Positions 1 to 7,310 of a stretch of DNA of 64,000 nucleotides are shown here, piece after piece. Every line of letters starts with the position of its first letter. Within the stretch, counting starts at the first letter, position 1. The stretch spans positions 1 to 64,000 of the forward strand of contig NZ_JALQEM010000040.1 in the NCBI RefSeq assembly GCF_023630705.1, read 5' to 3'. Position numbers and translations under genes: made by a program. The notes beneath the pieces are model-generated. The model did no database searches. It saw only the letters and a list, made by a program, of their open reading frames with translations, and was not told where the DNA came from. Source of the DNA: Caballeronia sp. GAFFF1. GTDB lineage: Bacteria; Pseudomonadota; Gammaproteobacteria; Burkholderiales; Burkholderiaceae.

Positions 1-176
1 TTGCGGGAGCCGCGCAAGCCGCAGTCAACGATACCGCGCCCGCGTCGCAGGATACGCAGTCGTCGGCGGTGCATCGCGTCGCGGGCAAGACGCGCGCCGA
101 AGTCCGCAGCGAACTCGTGCAGGCGCAAAAGAGCGGACAGATCGCGGCGCTGGCGAGTCTGTATCGCGGCAGCTGA
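1..176 (+). CDS. DUF4148 family secreted protein, 3' part (copy 1 of 3)
   Basis: The window opens inside this gene; the reading frame starts at base 3 and ends at the TGA at 174-176. The visible 57 residues match the two following genes almost residue for residue. They include the end of a signal peptide (AGAAQA) and the family motif TRAEVRSEL followed by a short Gln/Lys/Ala stretch ending in LYRGS. DUF4148 proteins are short exported proteins of unknown function that are frequent in Burkholderia and relatives. This is the first visible member of a tandem array. Confidence 0.8.
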   Translation, partial: AGAAQAAVNDTAPASQDTQSSAVHRVAGKTRAEVRSELVQAQKSGQIAALASLYRGS

Positions 177-245
177 AGACTCGCGCATCGCATCGCCTGA
201 TTCCCGACTATTCGAGGATCACTTTCAACCTCAAGGAGCTCAATC

Positions 246-464
246 ATGAAAACTTCGATCATCGCTTTGTTCGTCGCCGCCAGCGCTTTCGCGGGAGCCG
301 CGCAAGCCGCAGTCAACGATACCGCGCCCGCGTCGCAGGATATGCAGTCGTCGGCGGTGCACCGCGTCGCGGGCAAGACGCGCGCTGAAGTCCGAAGCGA
401 ACTCGTGCAGGCGCAAAAGAGCGGACAGATCGCGGCGCTGGCCAGTCTGTATCGCGGTAGCTGA
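246..464 (+). CDS. DUF4148 family secreted protein (copy 2 of 3)
   Basis: A 72-residue protein with an N-terminal signal peptide (MKTSIIALFVAAS then AGAAQA, cleavage likely near residue 21) and the DUF4148 signature TRAEVRSELVQAQKSG. The start is fixed by an AAGGAG ribosome site 8 bases upstream. Compared with copy 3 it differs at only a few residues (Phe/Leu in the signal peptide, Met/Thr near residue 33, Ala/Met near 42, Val/Ala near 54). The function is unknown. The near identity of gene and spacer shows recent tandem duplication. Confidence 0.85.
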   Translation: MKTSIIALFVAASAFAGAAQAAVNDTAPASQDMQSSAVHRVAGKTRAEVRSELVQAQKSGQIAALASLYRGS

Positions 465-533
465 AGACTCGCGCGTCGCATCGCCTGATTCCCGACTATT
501 CGAGGATCACTTTCAACGTCAAGGAGCTCAATC

Positions 534-752
534 ATGAAAACTTCGATCATCGCTTTGTTCGTCGCCGCCAGCGCTCTTGCGGGAGCCGCGCAAGCCGCAG
601 TCAACGATACCGCGCCCGCGTCGCAGGATACGCAGTCGTCGGCGGTGCATCGCGTCATGGGCAAGACGCGCGCTGAAGTCCGCAGCGAACTCGCGCAGGC
701 GCAAAAGAGCGGACAGATCGCGGCGCTGGCGAGTCTTTATCGCGGTAGCTGA
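534..752 (+). CDS. DUF4148 family secreted protein (copy 3 of 3)
   Basis: A 72-residue exported protein almost identical to the copy 288 bp upstream, with the same AAGGAG ribosome site, signal peptide and LYRGS C-terminus. It is the last member of the array. The spacer after it keeps the repeat sequence only as far as a GAGGATCAC stretch and then leads directly into ohr. Role unknown; presumably periplasmic or secreted. Confidence 0.85.
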   Translation: MKTSIIALFVAASALAGAAQAAVNDTAPASQDTQSSAVHRVMGKTRAEVRSELAQAQKSGQIAALASLYRGS

Positions 753-798
753 AGACTCGCGCGTCGCATCGCCTGATTTAAAACATTCGAGGATCACC

Positions 799-1218
799 AT
801 GACGACACACATGGATACTGTGCTTTATACCGGCAAAACGCGGGTGACCGGAGGCCGCGAAGGACACGCGCGCAGTTCCGACGGCCGGCTCGACGTGAAG
901 CTCTCGACGCCCGGCGCGGCCGGCGCGGGCACCAACCCGGAGCAGATGTTCGCGGCAGGCTGGTCGGCGTGTTTCATCGGCGCCATGCGCAAGGCCGCCG
1001 CCGTGTTGCAAGTGAAGTTGCCCGACGATACGGCCGTCGACGCCGAAGTGGATCTCGGCACTCACGACGGCGCGTATCTGCTGCGCGCGCGGCTTGCGGT
1101 GAGTCTGCCGGGCATCGACCGCGATACGGCACACGCGATCGTCGAGGGCGCGCATCAGACCTGCCCGTACTCGAAGGCGACGCGCGGCAATATCGACGTG
1201 ACTATCAAGGTCGTGTGA
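799..1218 (+). CDS. ohr: Organic hydroperoxide resistance protein (OsmC/Ohr family)
   Basis: A thiol peroxidase of 139 residues that reduces organic (fatty-acid-type) hydroperoxides in the cytoplasm. The two catalytic cysteines are visible: Cys58 in SACFIGAM and Cys122 in TCPYSKATRGNIDV, the motif typical of the Ohr branch rather than OsmC. Glu48 in TNPEQMF is also in the expected place. The ATG at 799 is chosen because the protein then begins at the usual Ohr N-terminus and GAGGA lies just upstream; the open frame extends further 5' only by reading through the DUF4148 copy. No ohrR repressor gene is adjacent. Confidence 0.9.
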   Translation: MTTHMDTVLYTGKTRVTGGREGHARSSDGRLDVKLSTPGAAGAGTNPEQMFAAGWSACFIGAMRKAAAVLQVKLPDDTAVDAEVDLGTHDGAYLLRARLAVSLPGIDRDTAHAIVEGAHQTCPYSKATRGNIDVTIKVV

Positions 1219-1395
1219 GAGCGGCGGCGCGAGGATGCGTTCGCTGCCGCCGCAATCTCGTGACTTCCGGGGATGCGTAAGAGCGGGCACGGCGCGTGCC
1301 TTGCCCCGAACCGCCGTGCGATTGCGGTCCGCGGTTGAACGGCGCGAGACGACCTGATATGTTCGCTTGAACCTCACTCAGCCCTCGGAGTCACG

Positions 1396-1947
1396 ATGCA
1401 GTCCAAGTTGCGCGAAGAAGATATCCGAACCCGTGCCTATCTCCTCTGGGAGGCCGATGGCCGACATTCCGGGCGCGATCACGTTTATTGGCAGCAGGCC
1501 ATCGCTCAACTGAAGGAAGAAGGCGCCACGCCGTCGCGCGATGCGGTCATCGACGAGCATGCGGCGTCAGGCGCAAAGAAGCCGGCGAAAGCCAAGAAGG
1601 GCGCTGCATCCGCGAGCCCCGATACGTCCGATACGTCCGATACGTCCGGCGCCGACAAGAAGGCGAAAGCCAAGACGAAGCCGCCGGTAAAGACCGCAGC
1701 CAAGACAGCGGCCAAGACCGCAACCAAGACAGCGGCGAAGTCGGCACCGAAGTCCGAACCGAAGTCCGCCGCGAAGAAGCCAACGAAGGCGAAAGAACCG
1801 GCGGCCGAAGCGAAGCCGAAGTCTGCCGCCGCTGCGAGCGAGCCGAAAGCCAAACGCGGCAGCAAGACGGCTGGTGCCGAAGCTCCCAAGCCCGCGAAGA
1901 AGCCGCGCAGGGCGAAGGCCGTCGAAGGGCAGGCCGAGTCGAATTAA
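1396..1947 (+). CDS. DUF2934 protein with Lys/Ala-rich histone H1-like tail
   Basis: 183 residues. The first ~43 (IRTRAYLLWEADGRHSGRDH and on) are a DUF2934 domain, a short helical domain of unknown function found in alpha- and beta-proteobacteria. The remaining ~130 residues are low-complexity Lys/Ala/Pro/Ser/Thr sequence with AAKT and PKS repeats, resembling eukaryotic histone H1 tails and the bacterial HctB/AlgP type. Within the tail a 9-bp unit GATACGTCC is repeated three times (1621-1647). Binding to DNA or another polyanion is an inference from the high positive charge. No operon partner is evident. Confidence 0.75.
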   Translation: MQSKLREEDIRTRAYLLWEADGRHSGRDHVYWQQAIAQLKEEGATPSRDAVIDEHAASGAKKPAKAKKGAASASPDTSDTSDTSGADKKAKAKTKPPVKTAAKTAAKTATKTAAKSAPKSEPKSAAKKPTKAKEPAAEAKPKSAAAASEPKAKRGSKTAGAEAPKPAKKPRRAKAVEGQAESN

Positions 1948-1995
1948 CACGGCGGTAAGCGTCCGACAGGCATATCGGACGCCAGGCGCGGTTCG

Positions 1996-3192
1996 CTACG
2001 CTTGCGCGCCGCCGCGCCTGCTCACGATAGCCAACGCCACCGCGCCCAGCGCCAGCGCCGCAGCCGCGATCCACAGCGCGTACGAGAAAGATCCCGTTCG
2101 CTGGGCGATCGGCGCGGCGACGATCGGCCCGACGATCTGTCCGAGACCATAGGCGCCCGTGGCGTAGCCCATCAGGCCGGCTGCCGCGTCGCCGCGCAAC
2201 CGGCGCGCTTCGCGCATGGCGAAGAGCGTGATCGCGGTGAATGGCAAGCCGAGCAGCACGGTGCCCGCGCCCAGCCCGATGGCGGTCGGCGACACGACGC
2301 CGAGACCGATGCCCGCCGCCTGCACGACATAGCACGCGGCCAGCAAGCGCCGGTTGTCCCATGCAATCGGCAGACGCGCGGCGAAGAGCGCGCCCACCAT
2401 CAGCGCCAGACCGAAGGCCGGCCAGAACAGATCGGGCCACGGCGACCCCGGCAACGCATGTCGCGCGATGACCGGCAGAAACGTCGCGGTGATGATGTAG
2501 CCGAAGCCGGCGAGACCATACAGGCTGACGAGCCAGAACGCATCGCCACGCGTCGAGGCGTGCGCGGTGGCGTTTGTAGCGCGCCCGTGCGCGGAGGCCG
2601 GCGAGGGCGTCAGCGCGAACGCCTGCCAGATGAACGCGATCGCCACGGCCGAGCACGCCGCGAAGCCCGTCCACACCCACGGCGCGCTGACGCCGGAGGC
2701 GGAAGCGCCCGCGCCAAGCAGGCCGGTCGCGACAATGCCGACGCCCGGCCCCGCGTAGATCACGCCGCTCATGCCGTGCGCGTTCAGTTCCGCGAGACGT
2801 CGCAGGCCCCACTGCGATGCGAACACGAACGCCCACGCGCTGACGACGCCCGCCGCGAAGCGTATGGCGGTCCACGCCCAGAAGGCGTGCACGAGGCCCA
2901 TCGCCAGCGTGAGGACGGCGGTCGTCACGAGCGCGAGTCGCACCATGCGGCCGTGATCGATGCGAATGGCCGCGCACGTGAGCGCGCCGACCAGATATCC
3001 CGCGTAATTGGCCGATGCGAGCCATCCGCCCTGACGAATATCGAGCGCGCCGCTCTTGAGCATCATCGGCAGCAGCGGCGTGAACGCGAATCGCCCGACG
3101 CCGAGCGCCACGGCGAGCGCGACGGCACAGGCGAGCGCCGCATCGCGCGCGGGATGCGTTGACAGTGCGTGAGCTTCAGCAGACGTAGCCAT
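1996..3192 (-). CDS. YbfB/YjiJ family MFS transporter
   Basis: A 398-residue polytopic membrane protein with about 12 hydrophobic segments. The N-terminus (GVGRFAFTPLLPMMLKSG then GGWLASANYAGYLVGAL) is the signature of the YbfB/YjiJ branch of the major facilitator superfamily; the substrate is not known for most members. It is divergent from a LysR-type gene starting about 90 bp away, and a perfect inverted repeat lies between them, so that regulator probably controls it. A drug- or metabolite-export role would be a guess. Confidence 0.85.
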   Translation of the reverse strand: MATSAEAHALSTHPARDAALACAVALAVALGVGRFAFTPLLPMMLKSGALDIRQGGWLASANYAGYLVGALTCAAIRIDHGRMVRLALVTTAVLTLAMGLVHAFWAWTAIRFAAGVVSAWAFVFASQWGLRRLAELNAHGMSGVIYAGPGVGIVATGLLGAGASASGVSAPWVWTGFAACSAVAIAFIWQAFALTPSPASAHGRATNATAHASTRGDAFWLVSLYGLAGFGYIITATFLPVIARHALPGSPWPDLFWPAFGLALMVGALFAARLPIAWDNRRLLAACYVVQAAGIGLGVVSPTAIGLGAGTVLLGLPFTAITLFAMREARRLRGDAAAGLMGYATGAYGLGQIVGPIVAAPIAQRTGSFSYALWIAAAALALGAVALAIVSRRGGAQA

Positions 3193-3239
3193 GACAGATC
3201 GAGAAAGACGAGCAGTTTTTCGATGCTAGCTTGACCGCC

Positions 3240-3268
3240 GCATCTTGAAAAATGAATAATCAAGATGC
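3240..3268. promoter_or_regulatory. Perfect 9-11-9 inverted repeat, probable LysR operator
   Basis: GCATCTTGA, an 11-base AT-rich spacer, then TCAAGATGC: the arms are perfectly complementary. It sits between the divergent MFS gene and the LysR-type gene, 13 bases before the first LysR start codon. Arm symmetry and spacer length fit a LysR-type binding site; binding itself is inferred. Confidence 0.65.
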
Positions 3269-3280
3269 GATCAATCTCGG

Positions 3281-4162
3281 ATGCAGATCATGGACCTGGG
3301 CTCATTGGCGATTTTCCGGACTGTCGTGCGCGAAGCGGGCGTGACCAAAGCGGCGGCGAAGCTCAATCGCGTGCAGTCGAACGTGACCACGCGCATTCGC
3401 CAACTGGAGGAGACGCTCGGCACCGAGCTTTTCGAGCGCAACGGCCGAAAGCTCGTGCTCACGCCCGCGGGCGAGACGCTGCTGCCGTACGCCGAACGCC
3501 TGCTCGCGCTGGCCGACGAAGCGCGTCACGCGGTGCGGGAAAACCGTCCGCAAGGGCGTTTGCGTCTCGGCACCATGGAAAGCACGGCCGCGAGCCGGCT
3601 GCCGCGCGTGCTCGCGGCTTACCATCAACGCTGGCCTGATGTGACGCTGGAACTGGCGACGGGCGTGACTCGCGCGCTCATCGACAGCGTGCGCGCCTAT
3701 GAAGTCGATGCCGCCGTGCTTGCGCGTCCCATCGAGCCGAACGCGCTTCCCGCCGAACAGTTCGAAACGATCCCCGTGTTCGAGGAAGAACTCGTGATGG
3801 TCACGCCGCGCGGGCAGCATCCGACCGCCATGGCGCAGCAGATCGCCGGCCTCACGCTCGTGGCATTCGAGCGCGGCTGCGCGTATCGGGCCTATGCGAT
3901 GCGCTGGTACGACATGCAAGGCGTCCGGCCGGCGCGCGTGCTGGAGCTGGGTTCGTATCACGCGATTGTCGCGTGCGTGTCAGCAGGCGCGGGCGTGGCC
4001 GTCGCGCCGCGCTCGGTGCTGGAACTGGCGGGACTGGCCGACGAAGTGGAACTGCATTCCCTCGGTGATCTCGGCCGGGTGGACACGCTGCTCGTGTGGC
4101 GCAAGGGGCACTTCTCGGCGGCGCTCGGCGCATTGCGCGACTTGCTGCTCGCGCGTTCCTGA
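3281..4162 (+). CDS. LysR family transcriptional regulator
   Basis: 293 residues. The N-terminal winged helix-turn-helix (residues ~5-63: GVTKAAAKLNRVQSNVTTRI then FERNGRKLVLTPAG) is followed by a periplasmic-binding-protein-like effector domain (~90-290). A second in-frame ATG at 3290 gives the N-terminus MDLGSLAIF seen in many relatives and is a plausible alternative start; neither ATG has a strong ribosome site. It is divergent from the MFS gene with a perfect dyad between them, which suggests control of the transporter and of itself. Confidence 0.9.
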   Translation: MQIMDLGSLAIFRTVVREAGVTKAAAKLNRVQSNVTTRIRQLEETLGTELFERNGRKLVLTPAGETLLPYAERLLALADEARHAVRENRPQGRLRLGTMESTAASRLPRVLAAYHQRWPDVTLELATGVTRALIDSVRAYEVDAAVLARPIEPNALPAEQFETIPVFEEELVMVTPRGQHPTAMAQQIAGLTLVAFERGCAYRAYAMRWYDMQGVRPARVLELGSYHAIVACVSAGAGVAVAPRSVLELAGLADEVELHSLGDLGRVDTLLVWRKGHFSAALGALRDLLLARS

Positions 4163-4181
4163 GCGCCGTACGCGTCGCCCG

Positions 4182-4895
4182 TCATGAGGCTTGGCCGATG
4201 CTCAGCTGCACCTGATCGATCGCCGCCATGACGAGATCGTCTGCGTGGCGAATGCCTTCGGCGGATGCGGCCAGTCCGTCCAGACGACCATCGACCAGCA
4301 GCAAGGCGAGCCCGTGCACATACGCCCACGCTGCGGTGAGCGCGACGGCGCGCGACGCGTCCATCGGCCCGAAAGTGTGCTTGCCGGATGGCGGCGCGGG
4401 CGGCGCGTCGCCGAACACGCCTGCCAACGCGAGGCCAGCGGTTCTTCTCGCTTCGATGAGCGATGGCCTTTCGGAATCGAACATCTCGCCGCGCGACATC
4501 AGCCGCATGAGATCCGGGTTGTGCTTCGCGAACTCGATATAGCCACGCGCGATGGCCCTCGGCCTCTCCGACGCGTCCTGCACGTCCCGCGCGCGATTCG
4601 CGATGCACGCCGACAGACGCATGAAGCCATCGGCCGCGAGTTCGCTCAGGACGCCCGCTGTGTCGCCGAAGTGATGTTGAGGCGCGGTATGCGACACGCC
4701 CGCCTGGCGCGCGATGGCTCTGAGGCTTAGTCCGCTGATTCCGTCGCGCTTCAGGACCACTTCGGCGGCCTGCAACAAGGCTTGCGGCAGCGACCCATGA
4801 TGATAGGGCTTGTGCTGTTCTTTTTCCGTTGGCGTCGCCGCGCGCTTTCTGGCTCGCGTCGGCTGGGCGAGGCCGCTTTCGCTCTTGTCGATCAT
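4182..4895 (-). CDS. TetR/AcrR family transcriptional regulator
   Basis: 237 residues. A basic extension of ~30 residues precedes a TetR helix-turn-helix (residues ~36-85, with GLSLRAIARQAGVSHTAPQHHF as recognition region). The C-terminal ligand domain has the TAAWAYVHGLALLLVDGRL segment typical of the WHG/TetR_C_33 type. Its stop is 19 bases from the stop of the convergent LysR gene. No divergent target gene is visible; the nearest upstream genes are two small unknown proteins on the same strand. Target and ligand unknown. Confidence 0.88.
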   Translation of the reverse strand: MIDKSESGLAQPTRARKRAATPTEKEQHKPYHHGSLPQALLQAAEVVLKRDGISGLSLRAIARQAGVSHTAPQHHFGDTAGVLSELAADGFMRLSACIANRARDVQDASERPRAIARGYIEFAKHNPDLMRLMSRGEMFDSERPSLIEARRTAGLALAGVFGDAPPAPPSGKHTFGPMDASRAVALTAAWAYVHGLALLLVDGRLDGLAASAEGIRHADDLVMAAIDQVQLSIGQAS

Positions 4896-4995
4896 GACGG
4901 TAGCATCGAATTTTTACATTGGAAACTTATGGTGATGCGTTCACGGCGAAATGTCAAAGACCGCTTCACATGGCGAGCGTGAGCGGCGCGTCCGG

Positions 4996-5295
4996 TCACG
5001 GCGAAGACGATTCCCCGCGCGTCGGCCGTTCGCCCGTCATCGCGCGATGCGCGCCTGCAACGGGCGCTTCGTCCGCGAGCGCGCCGAACCGCGCGGCCAG
5101 CCATTCCTGCGCCCATTGCCGGGCGAAGGCCACCGCGTCGTCGCGCAAGTCGAAGCCTGCGAGATCGCCGCTCATGAGGACGTCGGTCTCGCTGCCGTCC
5201 GCGTTTCTCGCACTGATGCGCGCGTGAGCAATGTATTCGCCGTCCGCCCTGCGGGGCGTCGGGTCGATGCGATAGGGGGATGAAGTCGATTGCAT
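4996..5295 (-). CDS. Small conserved hypothetical protein
   Basis: 99 residues, no signal peptide, with a good ribosome site (GAAGGAAGG) before the ATG. The pattern YRIDPTPRRADGEYIAHARI then a short loop then DDAVAFARQWAQEWLAARFG resembles small Burkholderia proteins of unknown function built on one compact alpha/beta domain. It probably shares an operon with the gene 40 bp upstream, whose product also opens with a YRG/YPL-type strand. The genes at 5336-5617 and 50831-51094 may be distant relatives. No function can be assigned. Confidence 0.6.
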   Translation of the reverse strand: MQSTSSPYRIDPTPRRADGEYIAHARISARNADGSETDVLMSGDLAGFDLRDDAVAFARQWAQEWLAARFGALADEAPVAGAHRAMTGERPTRGESSSP

Positions 5296-5335
5296 GATGC
5301 CTTCCTTCGATGCAGCGTGTCAGCCATTCCGCGCG

Positions 5336-5617
5336 TCAATCGAAGAGCGTCCGATCCTTCGCGCACGTGTCGATCATTGTCTCGGCATAAGCGGTCGATG
5401 CGCGCCGCGCGTCGCCCGCGTTACGGAACGGCTCTCGCGCGTCGAGCCTGAACACGCGGCTTCGCGTCACGCCGTCTGGGACGCTCGGATCCTGAATGCG
5501 CACGGCGGCGTCGAAACCGTCGTCGTAATTGTGCGCGCGGCCGGCCATTGCGGGCCGGTGCGGAAACACGAGCGGATAGATTTCCAGACCACGGTAGAGA
5601 CGGAAGTCGACTGTCAT
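5336..5617 (-). CDS. Small hypothetical protein, likely paralogue of the downstream gene
   Basis: 93 residues from the ATG at 5617, with a GAGAG element upstream; the open frame extends further but the longer N-terminus is Arg-rich and unlike a protein. The sequence starts MTVDFRLYRGLEIYPLVFPH and ends with an Ala-rich helix (DARRASTAYAETMIDTC). This is the same strand-strand-helix plan as the next gene and the gene at 50831. Unknown function; tandem arrangement suggests duplication and co-transcription. Confidence 0.5.
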   Translation of the reverse strand: MTVDFRLYRGLEIYPLVFPHRPAMAGRAHNYDDGFDAAVRIQDPSVPDGVTRSRVFRLDAREPFRNAGDARRASTAYAETMIDTCAKDRTLFD

Positions 5618-6130
5618 GAGATGCTCTCGCGCCGCGCGATGGCGGCAAAGTTGTACAGGGCGTGGAAGGTATCGGTACTGATGACGCATTGGCCGTGTTG
5701 CACGGCCGCGATCCATGCGGGCATGAGCTTGCGGAGTGCCGCTCGCGTCTTTAGCCGTTATTCGCCGTCGGTCACGACTCGCTAAGCCAGTCCATCGTAC
5801 GCGCTTCGGAGACTTTGTACAGCGAAATTTCCGGCTGCCGTCACGAGCGGCTCGACGTGCTTCAAAGAGGCCGCGGCGTTGCGCGGTTATGTGCCTATAA
5901 TGGACCGCGCTCGACACATGCTCCCCGCAAGGGCGAATGATTGCGGCACCTCGAGCGCCTCATGGTCCGTACCCTTCCTTCTCGCGGCTTCAAATCGGAG
6001 ACTCGCATCCAGGGCAAGCCGCGATCGACTTGCTGCTCGTTCATGCGAACGACGATTGACCGCTAGCGTCGGTTGCCGGATTATCCTCATCGGCCGAATG
6101 CGCAATGGCGCTCCAACAGGACACTCACTC
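5618..6130. other. Intergenic, no gene seen
   Basis: About 510 bases between divergent genes. Open frames here are short, lack ribosome sites and show no recognisable protein sequence. The segment presumably carries the promoters for the small-protein pair (minus strand) and the protease (plus strand), but no convincing box can be named. Confidence 0.5.
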
Positions 6131-7135
6131 ATGCAAGCGCATATCCTCGACGTCTATTCGAGCCCCAATGGCGATACATGGCGCTTGCGTATCGGCGCCG
6201 ACAAATCGCGCGTCGTTCAACATGTCCCTAACGCGGCTTCGGGCGGGCAGGCATCGGAGATGTCGGTCGAGGCGTTCGTATCGTCCGACGAAGGAACGCC
6301 GCAACGCGAGGCGCTAGTCGTCCTGCTCGACCAGCTTCGACGCGATGCCGAGCAGTCGAGCACGCATGCTTCGAGCGAACGCGCAGTGCCCCGCATGCCC
6401 GCTGCCGACCCGCTATTGCTCACCGCTGCGCGCGTCAGGACCTTCGCGCACGAAGCGCATCTGACGAATGCGAGCGGGTTCTTCTTTGCTCGCGATGAAC
6501 GGCTCTTTCTCGTGACGAGCCGTCATGTGGTCAGCGATGCGCCGAGCGAGCACTTTCCCGATCGGCTCGAAATTGAACTGCACATCGACGCCGACAACCT
6601 CGGCGCTTCGACGTGGTTCTCGTTGCCGTTGTATGCGAATGGCGTCGCGCTCTGGCGGGAAGGCGCGGACGACGGCGGCGCGATCGACGTCGCGGTGCTT
6701 GAACTTCAGCGTGATCGCCTGCCCGCGACCGCGCGCTTCGATGCGTTCGGTCCCGAGCATCTGCCGAAGCCCGACGGCGCGCTGCCGGTCGGCGCTTCGG
6801 TGCTGATCGTCGGTTTTCCGCTGGGCTTTCACGATTCGCTGCATCATCTGCCGGTCGTGAGGCAGGGCGTCATCGCGTCGGCGTTCGGGCTGCGTTTCCA
6901 GGGCAAGGGATGCTTCATCACCGATGCGCGCACGCATCGCGGCACGAGCGGCGCGCCGGTCGTGACCCGCGACCCGTCGAACGTAGGGACGCCTGAAGAA
7001 TCACGTCTGCCGTGGCTGCTGCTGGGCATTCACTCATCGACGATCGACATGGGCTCCCGCGACGTGCAGATGGATGAGACGCTCGGCCTTAACAGCGCGT
7101 GGTACGCGGACATTCTCATGACGCTGACGCGTTGA
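6131..7135 (+). CDS. Trypsin-like serine peptidase
   Basis: 334 residues from the ATG at 6131; the longer open frame upstream has no ribosome site and a non-protein-like N-terminus. An N-terminal ~90-residue segment of unknown type precedes a chymotrypsin-fold domain. The candidate catalytic triad is visible: His132 in TSRHVV, Asp186 in IDVAVLEL and Ser273 in GTSGAPVV. No signal peptide or transmembrane segment is apparent, so it is probably cytoplasmic, unlike periplasmic DegP proteins, and it lacks a PDZ domain. Substrate unknown. Confidence 0.75.
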   Translation: MQAHILDVYSSPNGDTWRLRIGADKSRVVQHVPNAASGGQASEMSVEAFVSSDEGTPQREALVVLLDQLRRDAEQSSTHASSERAVPRMPAADPLLLTAARVRTFAHEAHLTNASGFFFARDERLFLVTSRHVVSDAPSEHFPDRLEIELHIDADNLGASTWFSLPLYANGVALWREGADDGGAIDVAVLELQRDRLPATARFDAFGPEHLPKPDGALPVGASVLIVGFPLGFHDSLHHLPVVRQGVIASAFGLRFQGKGCFITDARTHRGTSGAPVVTRDPSNVGTPEESRLPWLLLGIHSSTIDMGSRDVQMDETLGLNSAWYADILMTLTR

Positions 7136-7173
7136 GCGAGCGCGCCGCCCGGACGCGATTTTCACCATCCTGT

Positions 7174-7179
7174 TAAAAT
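7174..7179 (+). promoter_or_regulatory. Possible -10 element (TAAAAT) upstream of the SulP gene
   Basis: TAAAAT lies in GTTAAAATAGG about 130 bases before the transporter start codon. No good -35 box is seen at the expected spacing, so this is a weak call. If it is real, the transcript has a long untranslated leader. Confidence 0.25.
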
Positions 7180-7310
7180 AGGCGCTCTTCGTCACGTCCC
7201 GACGCATCGCATGCGCGAGCCGCAGCTATCGCGTTGCTAGCGGGCCGAGCCTCTGTTGTCCCTGTGTCGGCGCACTCGCGCCGCACGTCTTAGTCCGAAT
7301 CCATACCGCC

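Larger units (their letters stand above)
1..798 (+). repeat. 288-bp tandem repeat carrying the DUF4148 genes
   Basis: Gene plus spacer repeat with a period of exactly 288 bp (start codons at 246 and 534, with the previous unit cut by the window edge). The spacers share long identical stretches such as the CGCCTGATTCCCGACTATTC block. The last spacer diverges (CTGATTTAAAACATTCGAGG) and ends at the ohr start codon, so the array boundary lies in the ohr leader. Confidence 0.85.

Noticed and set aside
1547..3025. Long minus-strand open frame across the DUF2934 and MFS region
   Set aside because: It is an Arg-rich shadow of two real genes in other frames and has no recognisable domain.
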